Part shown: positions 22,985-35,000 of the stretch, in pieces | Numbering within the stretch: the first letter of the stretch is position 1 | Layout of the letters: each line of letters opens with the position of its first letter | DNA from: Cymbidium sinense | Taxonomy: Eukaryota > Streptophyta > Magnoliopsida > Asparagales > Orchidaceae | Assembly (NCBI GenBank): GCA_021442155.1 | Contig: CM038228.1 | Span: 88,989,737-89,053,736, forward strand | DNA: 64,000 nt | Direction: 5' to 3' | Notes under the pieces: generated by a model | The model's input: only the letters and a program-made list of their open reading frames with translations | What the model was told of the DNA's origin: nothing | The model's database searches: none | Made by a program: the position numbers and the translations under genes

Positions 22985-23480
22985 ACTTTTGTGATAAGTA
23001 CCCATTCACATTGTTATCTTGTAATAAATACTTTCGTTGTTAATGTGAATATCTTTTTATAAATCATTCACATTGTTCCGCGGGACTTATAATAAGTCTT
23101 GATTCGCGTTGTTTCATGTGGCGGAAATATATATAAATTGCGTTCTCATTGTTCCAATCGGCGAAACTTAATAAATTACGTTCATTGTTCCAGCGTGAAA
23201 TATCTTTCTATAAGTTTGTTCATATTGTTAATCTGACTTGTAATAATTACAGTTCATGTTTAATTTGCGTGGTAAATATGCTTCTATAAGTGCGTTCATA
23301 TTATTCCAATGCGTGAAAAAAACTTGTAAATGCACGTTCACGTTGTTTGGCGAAATATCTTGCTATAAGTAGTTCATTGTTCCAATGTGAAAAAATATGA
23401 TAAGTACTCGTTGTTCCATGGCGGAAACTGATATGATAAGTACTTGCTCATTATTCCAGCGTGGAAAATGTTTGTGTTAT
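22985..23480 (+). repeat. ~40-bp tandem array in 5' LTR
   Basis: About 12 degenerate units built on TTCA.ATTGTTCCAA followed by GCG.GAAA and TATAAGTA. The 3' LTR has only about six units (38,860-39,090). Confidence 0.75.
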
Positions 23481-24466
23481 ACAACCCATGCCGCCTTTCT
23501 TGGCATGGTGGACAAATAAATCTTGAGGTGTCTCGACACTACCATGCATGCCTTTCTTTGGCGTGGTGGGAAAGTCTCAGTAGCTATCTGGGGATTTATG
23601 CAGGAGGCTGCCAAAATTTATAAAAAAAAAGGAAGATAAAAAGAAAGGGATGAAATGCTTAAGTTGTTATGTTGGCTTAAAATTTTTTTTATCTCAAATG
23701 TGAATTCTTATGTGTTGAATTTCTATATCATGCAAGCTATTTTCTTATTTGACCATCATGACATGTATTGTGCTCACCTTAGGATTCTATCTAGCTTGTT
23801 ATGGAATACACATTAGACATGCTCAAACATAAATACCTCCCTATTTTACTTGTCATTCCCACCATGATTTACATACATGAGACATAGTGAAGACTTGAAG
23901 CAAACATATATGAAATAAATTAAATCTACCATATGACATGACATATATCAAGAAGATATCAAAAAATGGTGGAGTTAGAAAAGAAACTCAAGTATATGTG
24001 GCACAACTTAACCCTCTTGCAAGATTGAAAGAACTTAAACTTGTGGCATAAGGGAGAAAAGGAGAGGAAATGTATGTATTTTGTGAAGGAAATTCCCTCT
24101 TATTTATAGGCCTCCCAGCCCTCTCTCTTATCATCTATTCTTATGGCATCAACACATGTATGCTCGTCATAAATTGCATGCAAGGAAATCATCTAGTTTA
24201 ATATCATTTGTCATATCGCATGTACATGCATGGACATGTGGCATGCCCTTGTGCATCTTTATCACTTCCTTTGAAAGGGAAAATAAACTCTTTGCCATAT
24301 CTTCTTAATAAATTTAATGAGTATTTGTCTCCTCACTTGCCATGAGCTTGCATGTGAAGGAGATGGATTTTAATTAATCCACTTGCCTCTTTCAAATGGC
24401 ATATGACATCTACTCATATTTTTGTATTCTTCTCCCCCCTTATCAAGAGAAACATGGGCTATGGGT

Positions 24467-24810
24467 ATTTGATCATATGGGCCTTCAAAAATGATTTATT
24501 TTAGCCCCTTTATGTTTGCTAATTTTCCACATAAAGAAAGGGTTTTTAGCCCAAATCAAGTGCCTAAATTCATTCTAGGCCCACTACTTTATATTTGATC
24601 ATATGAACTTCAAAATGATTTATTTCAGTCCCTTTATGTTTGCTAATTTGCCACATAAAGAAAGGGTTCTTAGCCTAAATCAAATGCCTATATCTATTTA
24701 GGGTCTCATTACTTTATATTTGATCAAATAGGCTTCCAAAATAATTTATTTTTAGCCCTCTACCCTTGCTAATTTGTGACATGGGGTTTTGGCTCAAATA
24801 AGATGTTATA
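24467..24810 (+). repeat. ~125-bp tandem triplication in 5' LTR
   Basis: Three units starting TATTTGATCA.AT near 24,467, 24,592 and 24,716, each with TTCAAAATGATTTATTT and CACATAAAGAAAGGGTT-like blocks (the third is diverged). The same three units are in the 3' LTR at about 39,600, 39,714 and 39,836. Confidence 0.8.
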
Positions 24811-25600
24811 CTTCGGTTTAGTCTTGGGAGATAGGGTATTAACAAAATCAAAATCTAATGATCTTGTAAATCTTAGAAGTTAATTACGTCAAAATGACTA
24901 AAGATAAAACTATAAATCATGCCATGTATTATCTCAAATTCAAGGTCATAAAAGAAAAGTTTCAAACCCGATCCTCTAAGTATAATCTAGAGTTGACAAG
25001 GTTTGGAGAAATAGATCTTGAAATAATTAATCTAGATCATTTGTAAGAAAATACGAGTTGGCATTCATCGGTTTGGTCTTTGAATTAGTTAACAAAAAAA
25101 TATCATATTGAAACCTAAACTTGCAAATTGAACCTACATTTCAACTAGACATTTAATGTCCATACAATATTTTAAAAGAACAGATACTCGTATGTATGGT
25201 GAAGTGTTCAAACAATAGGGACATGTGCAGTTAGGTATAAAACAAAAAGAGCATGTTATACTTCCGGTTTGGTCTTGGACTTAGTTAAAAAAATCAAAAT
25301 TGACAAATGAACTCCAACTTAGACATTCTAATCCATACAATTAAAGAGCAGATATTATGCATGTTGAGTAATTATTAAGTCAAATATAAAAAGCAGATCT
25401 TATACTTCCGGTTTGGTCTTGCTGGGTCAAATTAAAACTCAAAGTCAAAATTTGACATGAAACTTTAACATTAGACATCTTAATGTAATACATGCAATTT
25501 TAAAGAACAGATATTCATATGCATGTTGAAGTAATTATTAAGGTAAATACAAAGAAGATCTATCTTCCCGTTGTTCTTGGATAGGGTTGTTAACAAAACC
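24808..25600 (+). repeat. Irregular tandem repeats with CTTCCGGTTTGGTCTTG motif
   Basis: The motif TATACTTCCGGTTTGGTCTTG recurs about five times (near 24,808, 25,060, 25,255, 25,400 and 25,560), followed by ACAAAA.TCAAAAT and AGACATCTTAATG-like blocks. The counterpart in the 3' LTR is at about 39,925-40,700. Confidence 0.65.
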
Positions 25601-26811
25601 TAAAAATTTGATATTATAAAATTTCAAATTAAAAATATCGAGCTAATTATCATATAATACAAGATATGAATCAAACATAGCTTAAAATTCAAACTCAAGA
25701 AGAAAAGTCCCAAACCCGATCATCATGTTCAAACTAGAGTGGACAAGATTTTGAAGGATTATACTTCTTGAGATAATGAATTTAGACCCGATCCTCTGTA
25801 GAGAGTAGTAGATCATCTTGATATATTATGATCGAGAAGGGTAATTATAATTAAAATTTCAATGATAAATGATCACATATATTCAAATCTAAAATCAATC
25901 ATAAAATGATCAAAATTCAAAGAAAATAACAAAATATAAATAAATATAAATAAAAAATAAAATTAATTATTTAAATTAAAATAAAAAAATAAAAATAATC
26001 AATCCACCCCTCCACAATTGTTTGTCTTCGGGTGACAAATTAAGAAAACTTTTGCTCACAAAGAGCCAATTTCAAATTAAATACATAACTACCTTCACAC
26101 TCAAATATTCCTAAAGCGTAAGGGCGTGGCGTGTCCTCTGCGTGGTTTTTGCGATATGGAATCACATAAATGACGGTTACGACCTGAGCCCTCTGACCGG
26201 GTGGTTCGCCGTGATATGACATCACTAAATTATGGTCACGACCGCAGCCCGTATGTTCCCCAATGGCTTTGCTCTTTGAGCTGTGAAATGTAGAATGTAT
26301 TTGGTTGGACAAAAAGCCCTATGTTAGCTAAGGTTGACTTATATTTATCCCCTTAGACAAACTCCACCCAGTCTACAAGGACACCTTGGGCGGCGTAACC
26401 CATGTGTTCGACAAGGATCCTTGGTCGTTGGGTCGACTACCTCCTCTAGCGGACCGAGGGGAGCGGCGACGGGATAAGGAACCATGGGATCTAGATCAGG
26501 CGTCATCGTTCCCACAAAAGTTTTAAATTAAAATAATAAATTTCATAAGTTCTAAACTCCACTCGCACAATTATATTTCTTTAGATTCATTGACTAGCCT
26601 TAATCGAAAGTGCTCTCTCGTATTGGGAGGGGTAATTAACTATAGGGCTTGCTTTATAGGAAACACAGATATAAAAGTTCTCACCAAATGAGAAATGAAA
26701 TCTTTGGTAGTGTCTTATCTACTATTCATCTTACGAAATTATCACCGACACTTAAACAACTCTTTTTTTTTGAAAGAGGTCGGTGGCAAATTTTTGGATC
26801 CCATAGATTTC

Positions 26812-26829
26812 TGGCGACTCTGCTGGGGA
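26812..26829 (+). other. Primer binding site of element 1
   Basis: TGGCGACTCTGCTGGGGA, six bases after the LTR end. It is one base different from the PBS of element 2 (TGGCGACTCCGCTGGGGA). This is the tRNA-Arg type used by Tat/Ogre elements. Confidence 0.9.
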
Positions 26830-27137
26830 AAGGTTTCTCTTTCCATCTTTGGCTAGTCAAATCTAAGTTATAATTGCAGTGGAGTATAAAAAAAAGATGA
26901 ATGAAATAAGAAATGAAAATGAAATGGGAAATGATAAGTTAAACTTGGCAACTTCAAAGCTTTCTAGATTAAAGTCTTAAGTCATTTGAGATTTTATTTA
27001 GTGCATTTGCTTAGTAAGTTTTGTCTTATCGTATTCATATTTTTGGAAGTAAGGTGATAGTGCAGTTATTTTTAATTGTTATTTTTTTTACACACTTCAG
27101 AATGGCACTCTGACAACTATCACTATTACTCTCGGCG

Positions 27138-27446
27138 GTGGTAGCACATTCATTTGGCCAATCGTCATCAATCTTTGGAAGCTACCATAGTTTGGATGGC
27201 GTTGATTTGCTATTGAATGAGCAAGTTGCTAGGCCTCAACTTGCTGAAGTACAAACTCGTCCTGCACGCCATGTGCAACAATCTCTGAAAAGGCCCGTTG
27301 AGGTTGTGACCCCTACTGCTGTAGGGTCACTTCAAAAGAAACAATCAGTCTTTGAGAGGCTCGGCCCCTTGGAGACACCAATCATGAAGAGGGTTGTTGC
27401 TGGGCGGACTGTCTCTTTAGTCCCTCAGAATAATGCAATCCGGTGA
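27138..27446 (+). pseudogene. N-terminal gag/ORF1 remnant of element 1
   Basis: A ~100-codon open stretch shortly after the PBS containing SVFERLGP, a motif common in plant gypsy gag regions, and a basic/proline-rich segment. It resembles the 59,388-59,128 region of element 2. It is interrupted downstream by many stops, and its role is uncertain. Confidence 0.5.
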
Positions 27447-28926
27447 ACCCTTCGCCCGGGGAACGATCGAAGCTTCTTCATCTAGAGCAAGCTTAGCGGG
27501 CAAGAAGAAAGAAATCTTGAGCTGCGTGCTCAACACTTTGCGTGCGGCCCGGTACCATAATCAACAGGGTGATGTTCAACCCACCGGTTTGACAACCTTA
27601 AGTGGGTAAAAGCGAACACTCTTGGTCGATTAAGCGGTCCTCGGACCCGGCGTCGGGTTCCGCTCCTCTGAGGAAGCACGAAACTATCTGCGAGTGCATC
27701 GGGTTCTCAAGTTGCCAAGGAGAGAGGGCGATGAAAAGAAAATAAGGTCTGTTATAAGGATCTTGGGGCCTCCTCAAGGAGACCTCATCCAACTCAAATG
27801 GGGATGCCGATAGATCCATGTCCCACGGTGAACATCGGGGTGTGACACTTGGACCAGGGAATCCGTCGAAAGGTCGGTGGAAAGGTAGCAGATATATGGA
27901 GGCTAGGCCTCAAAAGAAATTGCTTTAGAAGCAGGCATGGCGTGACATCGGTGTGAATTCGGAGATCCTCAACTCAAATCTATCAACGATGGGAGCCTAA
28001 AAAGAGGGCCCCATATGATAAAACATCTAACGTTAGACACCTTGGAGAATCCTCCAGGAGATCCCGTCATCAATAAACTCCATCCCATAAGGAGGAGGTT
28101 AACTTCTATTGAAGCCCTCTAATTGAAGAAATTTCAATTCCACACTTGGAGTCGGAAGTCCATTGGAGGCTCGATCACATTATTCAAGGGGCGAAGAAGA
28201 AGAGGAGGAGGCAACGCTGAAGTAGTGTATATGGTGCAACAAGTCGGTGAGCCATCAGTTTGCATATCAACATAATCGTGCAGTACCTCCCCCTCAACCT
28301 GAAGAACAACAAAATGTTCAAATAGAGGAAGCATCCTTTGAGTCTTCAGGAGAGGAACAACAAGAAGAGGAAGAAGAAAGGAAAGAAAATCCCACCTTCG
28401 ATCTACTACCACTTTGTGGCGGAGATAAATTCGGGGATGAAAGCCAAAGATAAAGAAATCGTTGAATATGAAAATGAGCGAAATGATGATCTGATGGCAT
28501 GATGATGCGATTAATAAAATGGCGGCGTCCAACATGTCCCCCAAATAATCATCAAGCCTCGCAATTCCCATGATAATCCTCAATAAATTTGATCTCACAT
28601 GCTTCAAGGGTCCAAATTGAGCACAGGCGATTGAAATAAATGAGTTATTTCGACAACGCTTCTCAGAATATACAAACTATATCACGACGTGACCTCTCGA
28701 TATTATCTTGAATGAGAAAAGGCTGTAATTGGTGAGAAGGTAAGTATGTCCATATTCAATGCCAAATTTAATCTTTAAAAACATCCTCAAAGCATCCAAT
28801 ATAATTCCTATTATTCCTTGCTTGAATAATCTTTGGGAATTATCAAAACTTCAGAACTTTGCGAACTTATGTTCTTTAAAATTTCAGCGTCAAAAGACAA
28901 CTTGATCTCGCTCGGAAAAGAAAAAG

Positions 28927-29590
28927 ATGAATAACCGATATATGAAATATGAAGTTGAAGAAGAATTCGCAATCCAAGCTGATGGGCAACATGACAAGAT
29001 GGCGCCTTATCTTTGCATGGCTTCAATTACCACATTTCAAGAGCTACTTGACAGGGTGGCTAAATTTGAGAAATTAAATTTGTCACCTCGATGTAACAAG
29101 ATAAATCCAAAAGAGCAAAAGCTCTAGACCCGAAGAAAGGTGAAACACATTTCACCTCATACAAGAAGGATACTGGCGTGGTTGGTTTATAAGCATTAGA
29201 CAAAGAAAGGCTACGTCCATCAAGAAAAACCAAGGCGTCATTCAATCACACCCTGCTCATACTTGGAGGTGATGTACACCGGTGATGAAGGTGAGCGACC
29301 AAAGCAAACAAAAGGAGCGAATGACTCAATGGCCCCGACCCTAAAGAAAAGTTGAACAAGAGTATTCTTTTAAGAGGAAAGTGTGGCCAAATTATTTAAA
29401 CATGCACTCAAAGTAGGTCTCCAACTACCAGTGTAAAAGACCAAGAGGGGACAAGCGAGATAATCCTAACTATTGCCCATACCAGTTGCTGCCATCCTGA
29501 AGATTGCTACATATTCAAAGATTGGCTCAAACAGAAATATAGAAATGGAGAATTCACATTGTCGGATAGTGTATTGGTGCATCCAAAGAA
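28927..29590 (+). pseudogene. gag (capsid/zinc-region) remnant of element 1
   Basis: MAPYLCMASITTFQELLDR near 29,000 matches the same block in element 2 (57,459-57,400). Further on, CCHPEDCYIFKDWLKQKY at about 29,486-29,540 corresponds to the Cys/His block of Tat gag. Frames change several times, so there is no continuous protein. Confidence 0.7.
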
Positions 29591-30619
29591 AGAATCCACC
29601 AAAGTAATCACCTCATCTCTAGTACTATCAAGCAATGATAAAGGCAAAGAGAAGCTGGTCGATGATGAAGGATGGTGATCTCTAAAAGGCGTAAAATGTT
29701 GAAAACAATTGGAAGGCGTTCGGTATTCTGGAAATCACCACTTGAGCGTGAGTTGAGACAAAACCTAAGTTATGGGAAGGCTAGTTCATCTCACAAAGAT
29801 AGCCTAGCAAATACGCAAGGAAGGCTAAGAAACGCCAAACAAATAAATAAATAAAAGAAGAAGATAGTAGCACAATATGTTACTACTACTATTGATGGTT
29901 ATGCGTAATGATCATCAATAATATGGAAGATATATATACAATCGAGAAGGCGACCTATCACGTTTGCGAATTCATTACAAATCTTGGATCAATGAAAATA
30001 GGGGAAGAAGCTGAAGAACTTCCTACTGAGTCTTTCTTGATGATGCATGAAGCTGATAACCACTTAGAAGAACTCTGTTTCCTAAATAAAGATGAATCAG
30101 AGCTCACCATATCAACAGACATAAAAAATATAAATTGGGCGGTGATTACGAATCTTAGTCTATCATTAGGCGGGAAGTAGATCTTTGAAAGCGAGTCATC
30201 CGAAGATTGGATGCAAATGAAGTAACTCAATGCAGTTGAGAAGTGGTGGTGCTACCATCCCAACAGAGGAAAGAGCCAATGAATAAAGATAAAGGAAAAG
30301 AAATTGAAGTCAATGAAAAGTTATCCCAGGATTCAAATAAGAAGCCTTCATCAAAAGGGATCGACTATAATATTCTATCCCATCTAAGGAAAATTTAGCA
30401 TAGCTTAGTGTATGAAGCACTTTTAATGTCGGAAGATCTCCTAACACCTTAGTGAAGCTCTCGAAAGGGAGAAGTTGAAGCATATTTTTTTTGACCTGTC
30501 TAACGGAGACCTTGCATGTTCAAGAACCTCCAACCTCACATTTTGAAGATGATCTAATGCTGGGACTAGAGCACAATCACCCTCTGTATGTTGTGAAAGT
30601 GATGAAATTATAATACCGA

Positions 30620-30835
30620 TCTTAATTGATCCGGTTCCTCCTTGAATCTTATGAACTTGAGAACTCTTATGATGGCTATCTAGATGTACAACATCGGGAC
30701 GAGATAAAGTCATGGTTCAAGGTTTCAATGAGAAGGGATGAAAAACTATCGGTCATTCTCCTCCTCTTAAATTTGGAGACCTCTACGAAGCCAAATTTCA
30801 TGTGATCGATACTTCATTGAGTACGATGGCTTCTA
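30620..30835 (+). pseudogene. Retroviral-type aspartic protease remnant of element 1
   Basis: Frame-shifted traces LIDPVPP and GRDKVMVQGFNEKG correspond to the better-kept protease of element 2 (55,759-55,538). The normal catalytic D-[ST]-G is not visible; it reads DP here. Confidence 0.6.
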
Positions 30836-31809
30836 TGGCATTGTCATTGCATCAATGTATGAAGCCATATGGTCATGTGATGTCATATTCATGCATCTAT
30901 GCTATGCAGCATGCATCAATGTATGAAATATACAAAGGATGAGAAGAATGCCAATTGTGGGTGACATAAACCTTTTGCATGAAATGAAGATTTATCAAGA
31001 TGCTACTTTCTTCCTAAGAATCAAAGCTAACAAAATAACTAAAATCGCATCTACTTCAAAACCCATAAAAGAACAAGTTAAGAAGAAAGAGAAGTTAAAA
31101 GAATAAAGGAAAAGAGATTGTTCCAAATATCTAGGGATATAAAGAACAAGTCAAAATCAATAATATTGTCCTCATCTAGGGTGATCGAAGAAGATGAATG
31201 TGTTCCTTCTAAATCCAAAGGTCCATGAATCTTCGGTAAAACCGATTGAGGAAAATCATTTGACTCGATTATGAGTTTGAATGCTTTTGAAGGTAAGGCA
31301 ATGCACCTACTTTAAAATCATAGATCCATCCGTAGAGACTACACTCATAGTCACTCCTTCCTCCCAACATTTTAAAGAAATCACCCCTCGAGAAACTCAC
31401 AAAGTCGAGGCGGTGACCTTCTACCTCTCCTGAAAGGGGAAGCCTTTTATAAATCAGGGTGTCAAGAAGGATCGATTGGGTAATGCAATCGAAGAAGAAG
31501 AAGCTATGCCCACAAGGATGCCAAAATATTACTCTCCAAAGATGCAACCTAATGCAAACATGGGTCCGGGCAAGTAAGCAAAGGACTAAGCTCTTTGAAA
31601 TGATGTGGTACCCAAAGGTTCTCAAACCATTGGTAAGAGAAATAAACACACTACCAAAGGCCTTGGTTTCATCCAAGACAACGGTCCACAAGAATATACA
31701 TTACTATATACAGAATAGAAGTAGAGTGATGAGAAGATGAGAATGTCATTCTTAATGTTAGTCTCACTAATGAAGAAGTAGAAGTAGACCGAGCTTGAAG
31801 ATGGTGGGG

Positions 31810-32850
31810 AGCTACTATGGATGAACTTAAAGAAATTAATTTGGGAACGAGGAGGATCCTCCTCACGTTATGCCCTACTTCCTGAAGATAAAGTGGAAGA
31901 ATTAAAAATCTTGCTCTGTGAATTCAGGGATTGCTTTGCCTGGACATATGCAGAAATGCCGCTTATCCCATATAGCGGTTCATAAATTAAGCGGATCGAT
32001 GCAAGTCAAGCAAGCCTGGCGAATGAGATTGGAGGTTGAAGAACGGTAATTACAAAAAAAGCTCATTGAAATGGTTTTATTCAAGAAGTATTTGGATAGT
32101 AATATTGTCCCGTGAAAAGAAGAATGGTTGATTAGATCGTATCGACTTGATTTAAACAAAGCATGTCCAAAGGATGACTTTCGCTTCACGTATATGTCGA
32201 GCGTTAGTGGATAACACTTCAAACCGACATGTTCTCATTTATGGATGGATCATCGTTACAATCAAATCAAGATGGCTCACGAAGATGAGAAACATACCTC
32301 ATTCGGGGCCAATTGGCATATATTATACAGTCATGCCCTTGCCTTGAAGAATCTTTGGAGCTACATACCAAAGGGCTATGACAATCTTTGGAGTTGATTC
32401 ATCAAAAGTAGAGTGCTATGTTGATGACCTCGTTGTCAAGAGTATAGATGCAAAGATCATCTCGATGATTTAAGGATCGTCTTTGAAAGAATCGAAAATA
32501 TGATCTCAAGATGAATCCTCTCAAGTGCCTTTTAGTCTCTTGAAAGTTCCTTGGATATGTTGTGTGCCATGGAGGAATTGAAATCGATCCCAACAAAATC
32601 AAAGAGATTGTCGAAATGCCTCCTCCAAGGAGTCTTCAACTTGCTCCATACAGGACATCTTTCATTAGAAGATTTATATCAAATGCGGTGTGATTTCAAA
32701 ATTAATGAAGAAAGATACTCCTTTCAAGTGGGATGAAGAATGTCAAGAGGCCTTCGATAATATCAAGAAATATATGTTGAACCCACCCATTCTTCGGCTC
32801 CGGAAAGCCTCTCATCTTGTACACCGAGAATCTAGGTGCTTTGTTGGCAA
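31810..32850 (+). pseudogene. Reverse transcriptase remnant of element 1
   Basis: In order: DELKEINLG (~31,818), CEFRDCFAWTYAEMP (~31,915), an FMDG block (~32,240), the catalytic YVDD at 32,417-32,428 within ECYVDDLVVKSIDA, FLGYVV.HGGIEIDPNKI (~32,550) and KKDTPFKWDEECQEAF (~32,700). The frame breaks between almost every block, mostly by 1-2-nt losses. For example, the SSGYNQIKM block has lost two bases after TCATC at ~32,250. Confidence 0.88.
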
Positions 32851-33080
32851 CATAATGAGGAAGGAAAGGAGAATGCTACGTATTATATTAGTCGAAGACT
32901 AATAGGAAGCGAGTTATTCTCAATTGAGAAGCATTGTTTGGCGTTAATTTTTCTGCCAAAAGCTACGTCATTACATGCTATCTCATAAAATTACTATCTC
33001 AAGGATCGATCCGTTGAAGTTCTTGATGACAAGACCAACGTTGGCAATTCGCACGGCGGGCGTCCTTACAATTTGATATT
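32850..33080 (+). pseudogene. RT-linked RNase H remnant of element 1
   Basis: Traces of YYISRRLIGSE, SIEKHCLALIF and HKITISRIDPLKFLMT follow the RT in shifted frames and match the equivalent part of element 2 (53,560-53,330). Confidence 0.7.
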
Positions 33081-33191
33081 ACATATGTTCCCGAGCGGTG
33101 AAGGGCAAATTTTGGATTTTCTTTGCTCATCCCATCGGACTCATTGCTTAACGATGATCTTCCCGATGAGCAAATCATGCACATATATGAA

Positions 33192-33630
33192 AAAGAAAAG
33201 CAACAAATGTGGGAATTGTATTTTGATGGAGCTTCGTCCATTAGATACACTCAACCCTCAAATCTCCCAAAGGCTCAAGCCGGTATCGGTCTCATCTTGA
33301 TCACACCTGAAGGTGGCATACTGAGACATTCTTATAAATTAACTCAACCACGAACCAACAACGAAGCAGAATATGAAGCGTTGGTGGCAGGTTTAGAGGA
33401 AGCCATTTCCATGGGAGTCCAGAATCTGCAAATTTATGGCGATTCTCAACTCATCATTAATCAAGTGTTGGGCCTTTACAAAATCAACAAGCTTGAATTG
33501 GCCTACTATCACAAATGAGTTCTCGAGCTTATGAAGCAAATTCTAAATGTCATTATGACTCGAGTCTCCAGCTAGGAATAGCAAAGCAGATTGCTTAGCT
33601 AAATTAGCTAAAGAAATGGCAGTATGGATG
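33192..33630 (+). pseudogene. Archaeal-type (second) RNase H of element 1
   Basis: The best-preserved domain of the element, lying in an open frame at 33,123-33,518. YFDGASS carries the first Asp, then AGIGLILITPEGG, TNNEAEYEALVAGLEEA with the Glu, and YGDSQLIINQVLG with the second Asp. After a frame break at ~33,518, NSKADCLAKLAKEMA supplies the last Asp at ~33,580-33,630. A second RNase H between RT-RNase H and integrase identifies the Tat lineage. Confidence 0.9.
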
Positions 33631-33899
33631 GCGACATACTAATTAGTGTGTGTGCACTCATCGAGTCCTAGAGCCAATAAGTTTAAAATCCCACTGGAAG
33701 AGGGGTCATCAAAACAAATCAGCGGGGCGACTCATGTTGCTCCTCACACTCCTTTACAAATTACTTTCCAAAGTCAACAAGACAAACCATTCAAGAAGAA
33801 AGCCTCCAACTGCGGGAAAAACCACAATGAAATCTTATAGTAGAAGAGAAGGAAGGAGACAACCCTTACTACTTCAAGGAAGGCAAATTGCCAAGTAAT

Positions 33900-35000
33900 A
33901 AGTCGATAGGCACAACTTGAGAAAAGGCTTGACTATATGCTTATGTTGGCAATACGTATCGTAGATCCTTGAGCGGATATTGCGATGTTTGGGAATAGAA
34001 GAAGCCAACAAAGTAATTGTTGAAATCCATCAAGGACTTTATGGTGCACACCAATCAGGTCCTAAAATGGCTTTCAAAATTAAAAGAATTGGATACTATT
34101 GTCTATGGTAAAGATTGTATCAATCATGAGATGCCATGAATGTCGTCCACGGTAACATAATTCACCTCCTCCATTGCATCCAACAATAGCATCTTGGCCG
34201 TTTTGAGTCTTTGGGGGCGGATGTAATTGGAATTGATCCATCATCGGTCACCGCTTCATCTTAGCGAGATTATTTCTCCAAGTGGTGGCGCACCATTTAA
34301 AGAAGTTACATGAACAAGTGACCAACTTCTTTACCCACAATATTGTTATAGATTTGGTGTACCACCAATCATTTCGATAACCGACCTTCAAAAGTACTAA
34401 AGTTTATAAATTTGTTGATCGACATAAGATTGATTGGCGATATCAATTTATAATCAGAGAGCAAATGGCTTGGTGAGGCATTTAATAAAACACTAGTCAA
34501 ATTGCTTAGAAAAATTCTCACAAGAAATAAAAGGAGTGGCATACCAAACTTGTGGAAGCTTATGCTTACACTTACAAACTCCTACAAAGTCTACTCCCAC
34601 ATGCACTTGAGTGTTTGGGGCGATTTGCCACTCAGTTGAACTACCTTCGCTCGGTAGCCATTCAACAAAATCTTACCCAAGATGAGAATGCTCGTCTGAA
34701 TGGAAGAGCTTGATGTATGACAGTGAGGCTCAAGCTCAGAAAATCTAGTCTATCGGGCGAGGATGTCCAGAGCATTCGATCATCTGATGCGTCTCGAGCT
34801 TTTGGAAGGAGAGTTGGTGGTCGAGAAGACCAATCATCCCTCATCGCAAAATTGGCGATAAATTTGAACCTAATTGGGAAGGACCTTTTGTTATTGAAAA
34901 GGTATATCAAGGAGAACTATCATCGTGGACTTCAAAGGTGAAAGACCAATGCCAAATCAATGGTCGATATTTAAAAAATATTACACATGAAAGTGTGATT
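33900..35000 (+). pseudogene. Integrase remnant of element 1
   Basis: GAHQSGPKMAFKIKR-like zinc-binding traces (~34,045) and MRCHECR (~34,120) come first. The core appears in shifted frames (AYAYTYK, LPHALECL ~34,560-34,620). The C-terminal part includes NLIGKDL/PFVIEKVYQ-like sequence (~34,870) and QINGRYLKN (~34,955). No continuous frame and no intact DDE set can be read. Confidence 0.72.

Larger units (their letters stand above)
20974..26805 (+). repeat. 5' LTR of element 1 (5.8 kb)
   Basis: Aligns along its length with 36,853-41,837. A pyrimidine-rich leader at about 21,590-21,770 follows ATCCCTACCTAACCTCT and probably marks the transcript start region. Three internal tandem arrays are present (about 22,985-23,480, 24,467-24,810 and 24,808-25,600). 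It is ~850 bp longer than the 3' LTR, mainly through a ~500-bp segment (about 23,720-24,215) and extra tandem units. Confidence 0.9.

Noticed and set aside
28134..28607. 157-codon minus-strand open frame
   Set aside because: It is antisense to the degraded gag region of element 1 and lacks any recognisable motif.
31269..31691. 140-codon minus-strand open frame
   Set aside because: It is antisense to the protease-RT linker of element 1 and looks like a shadow frame.
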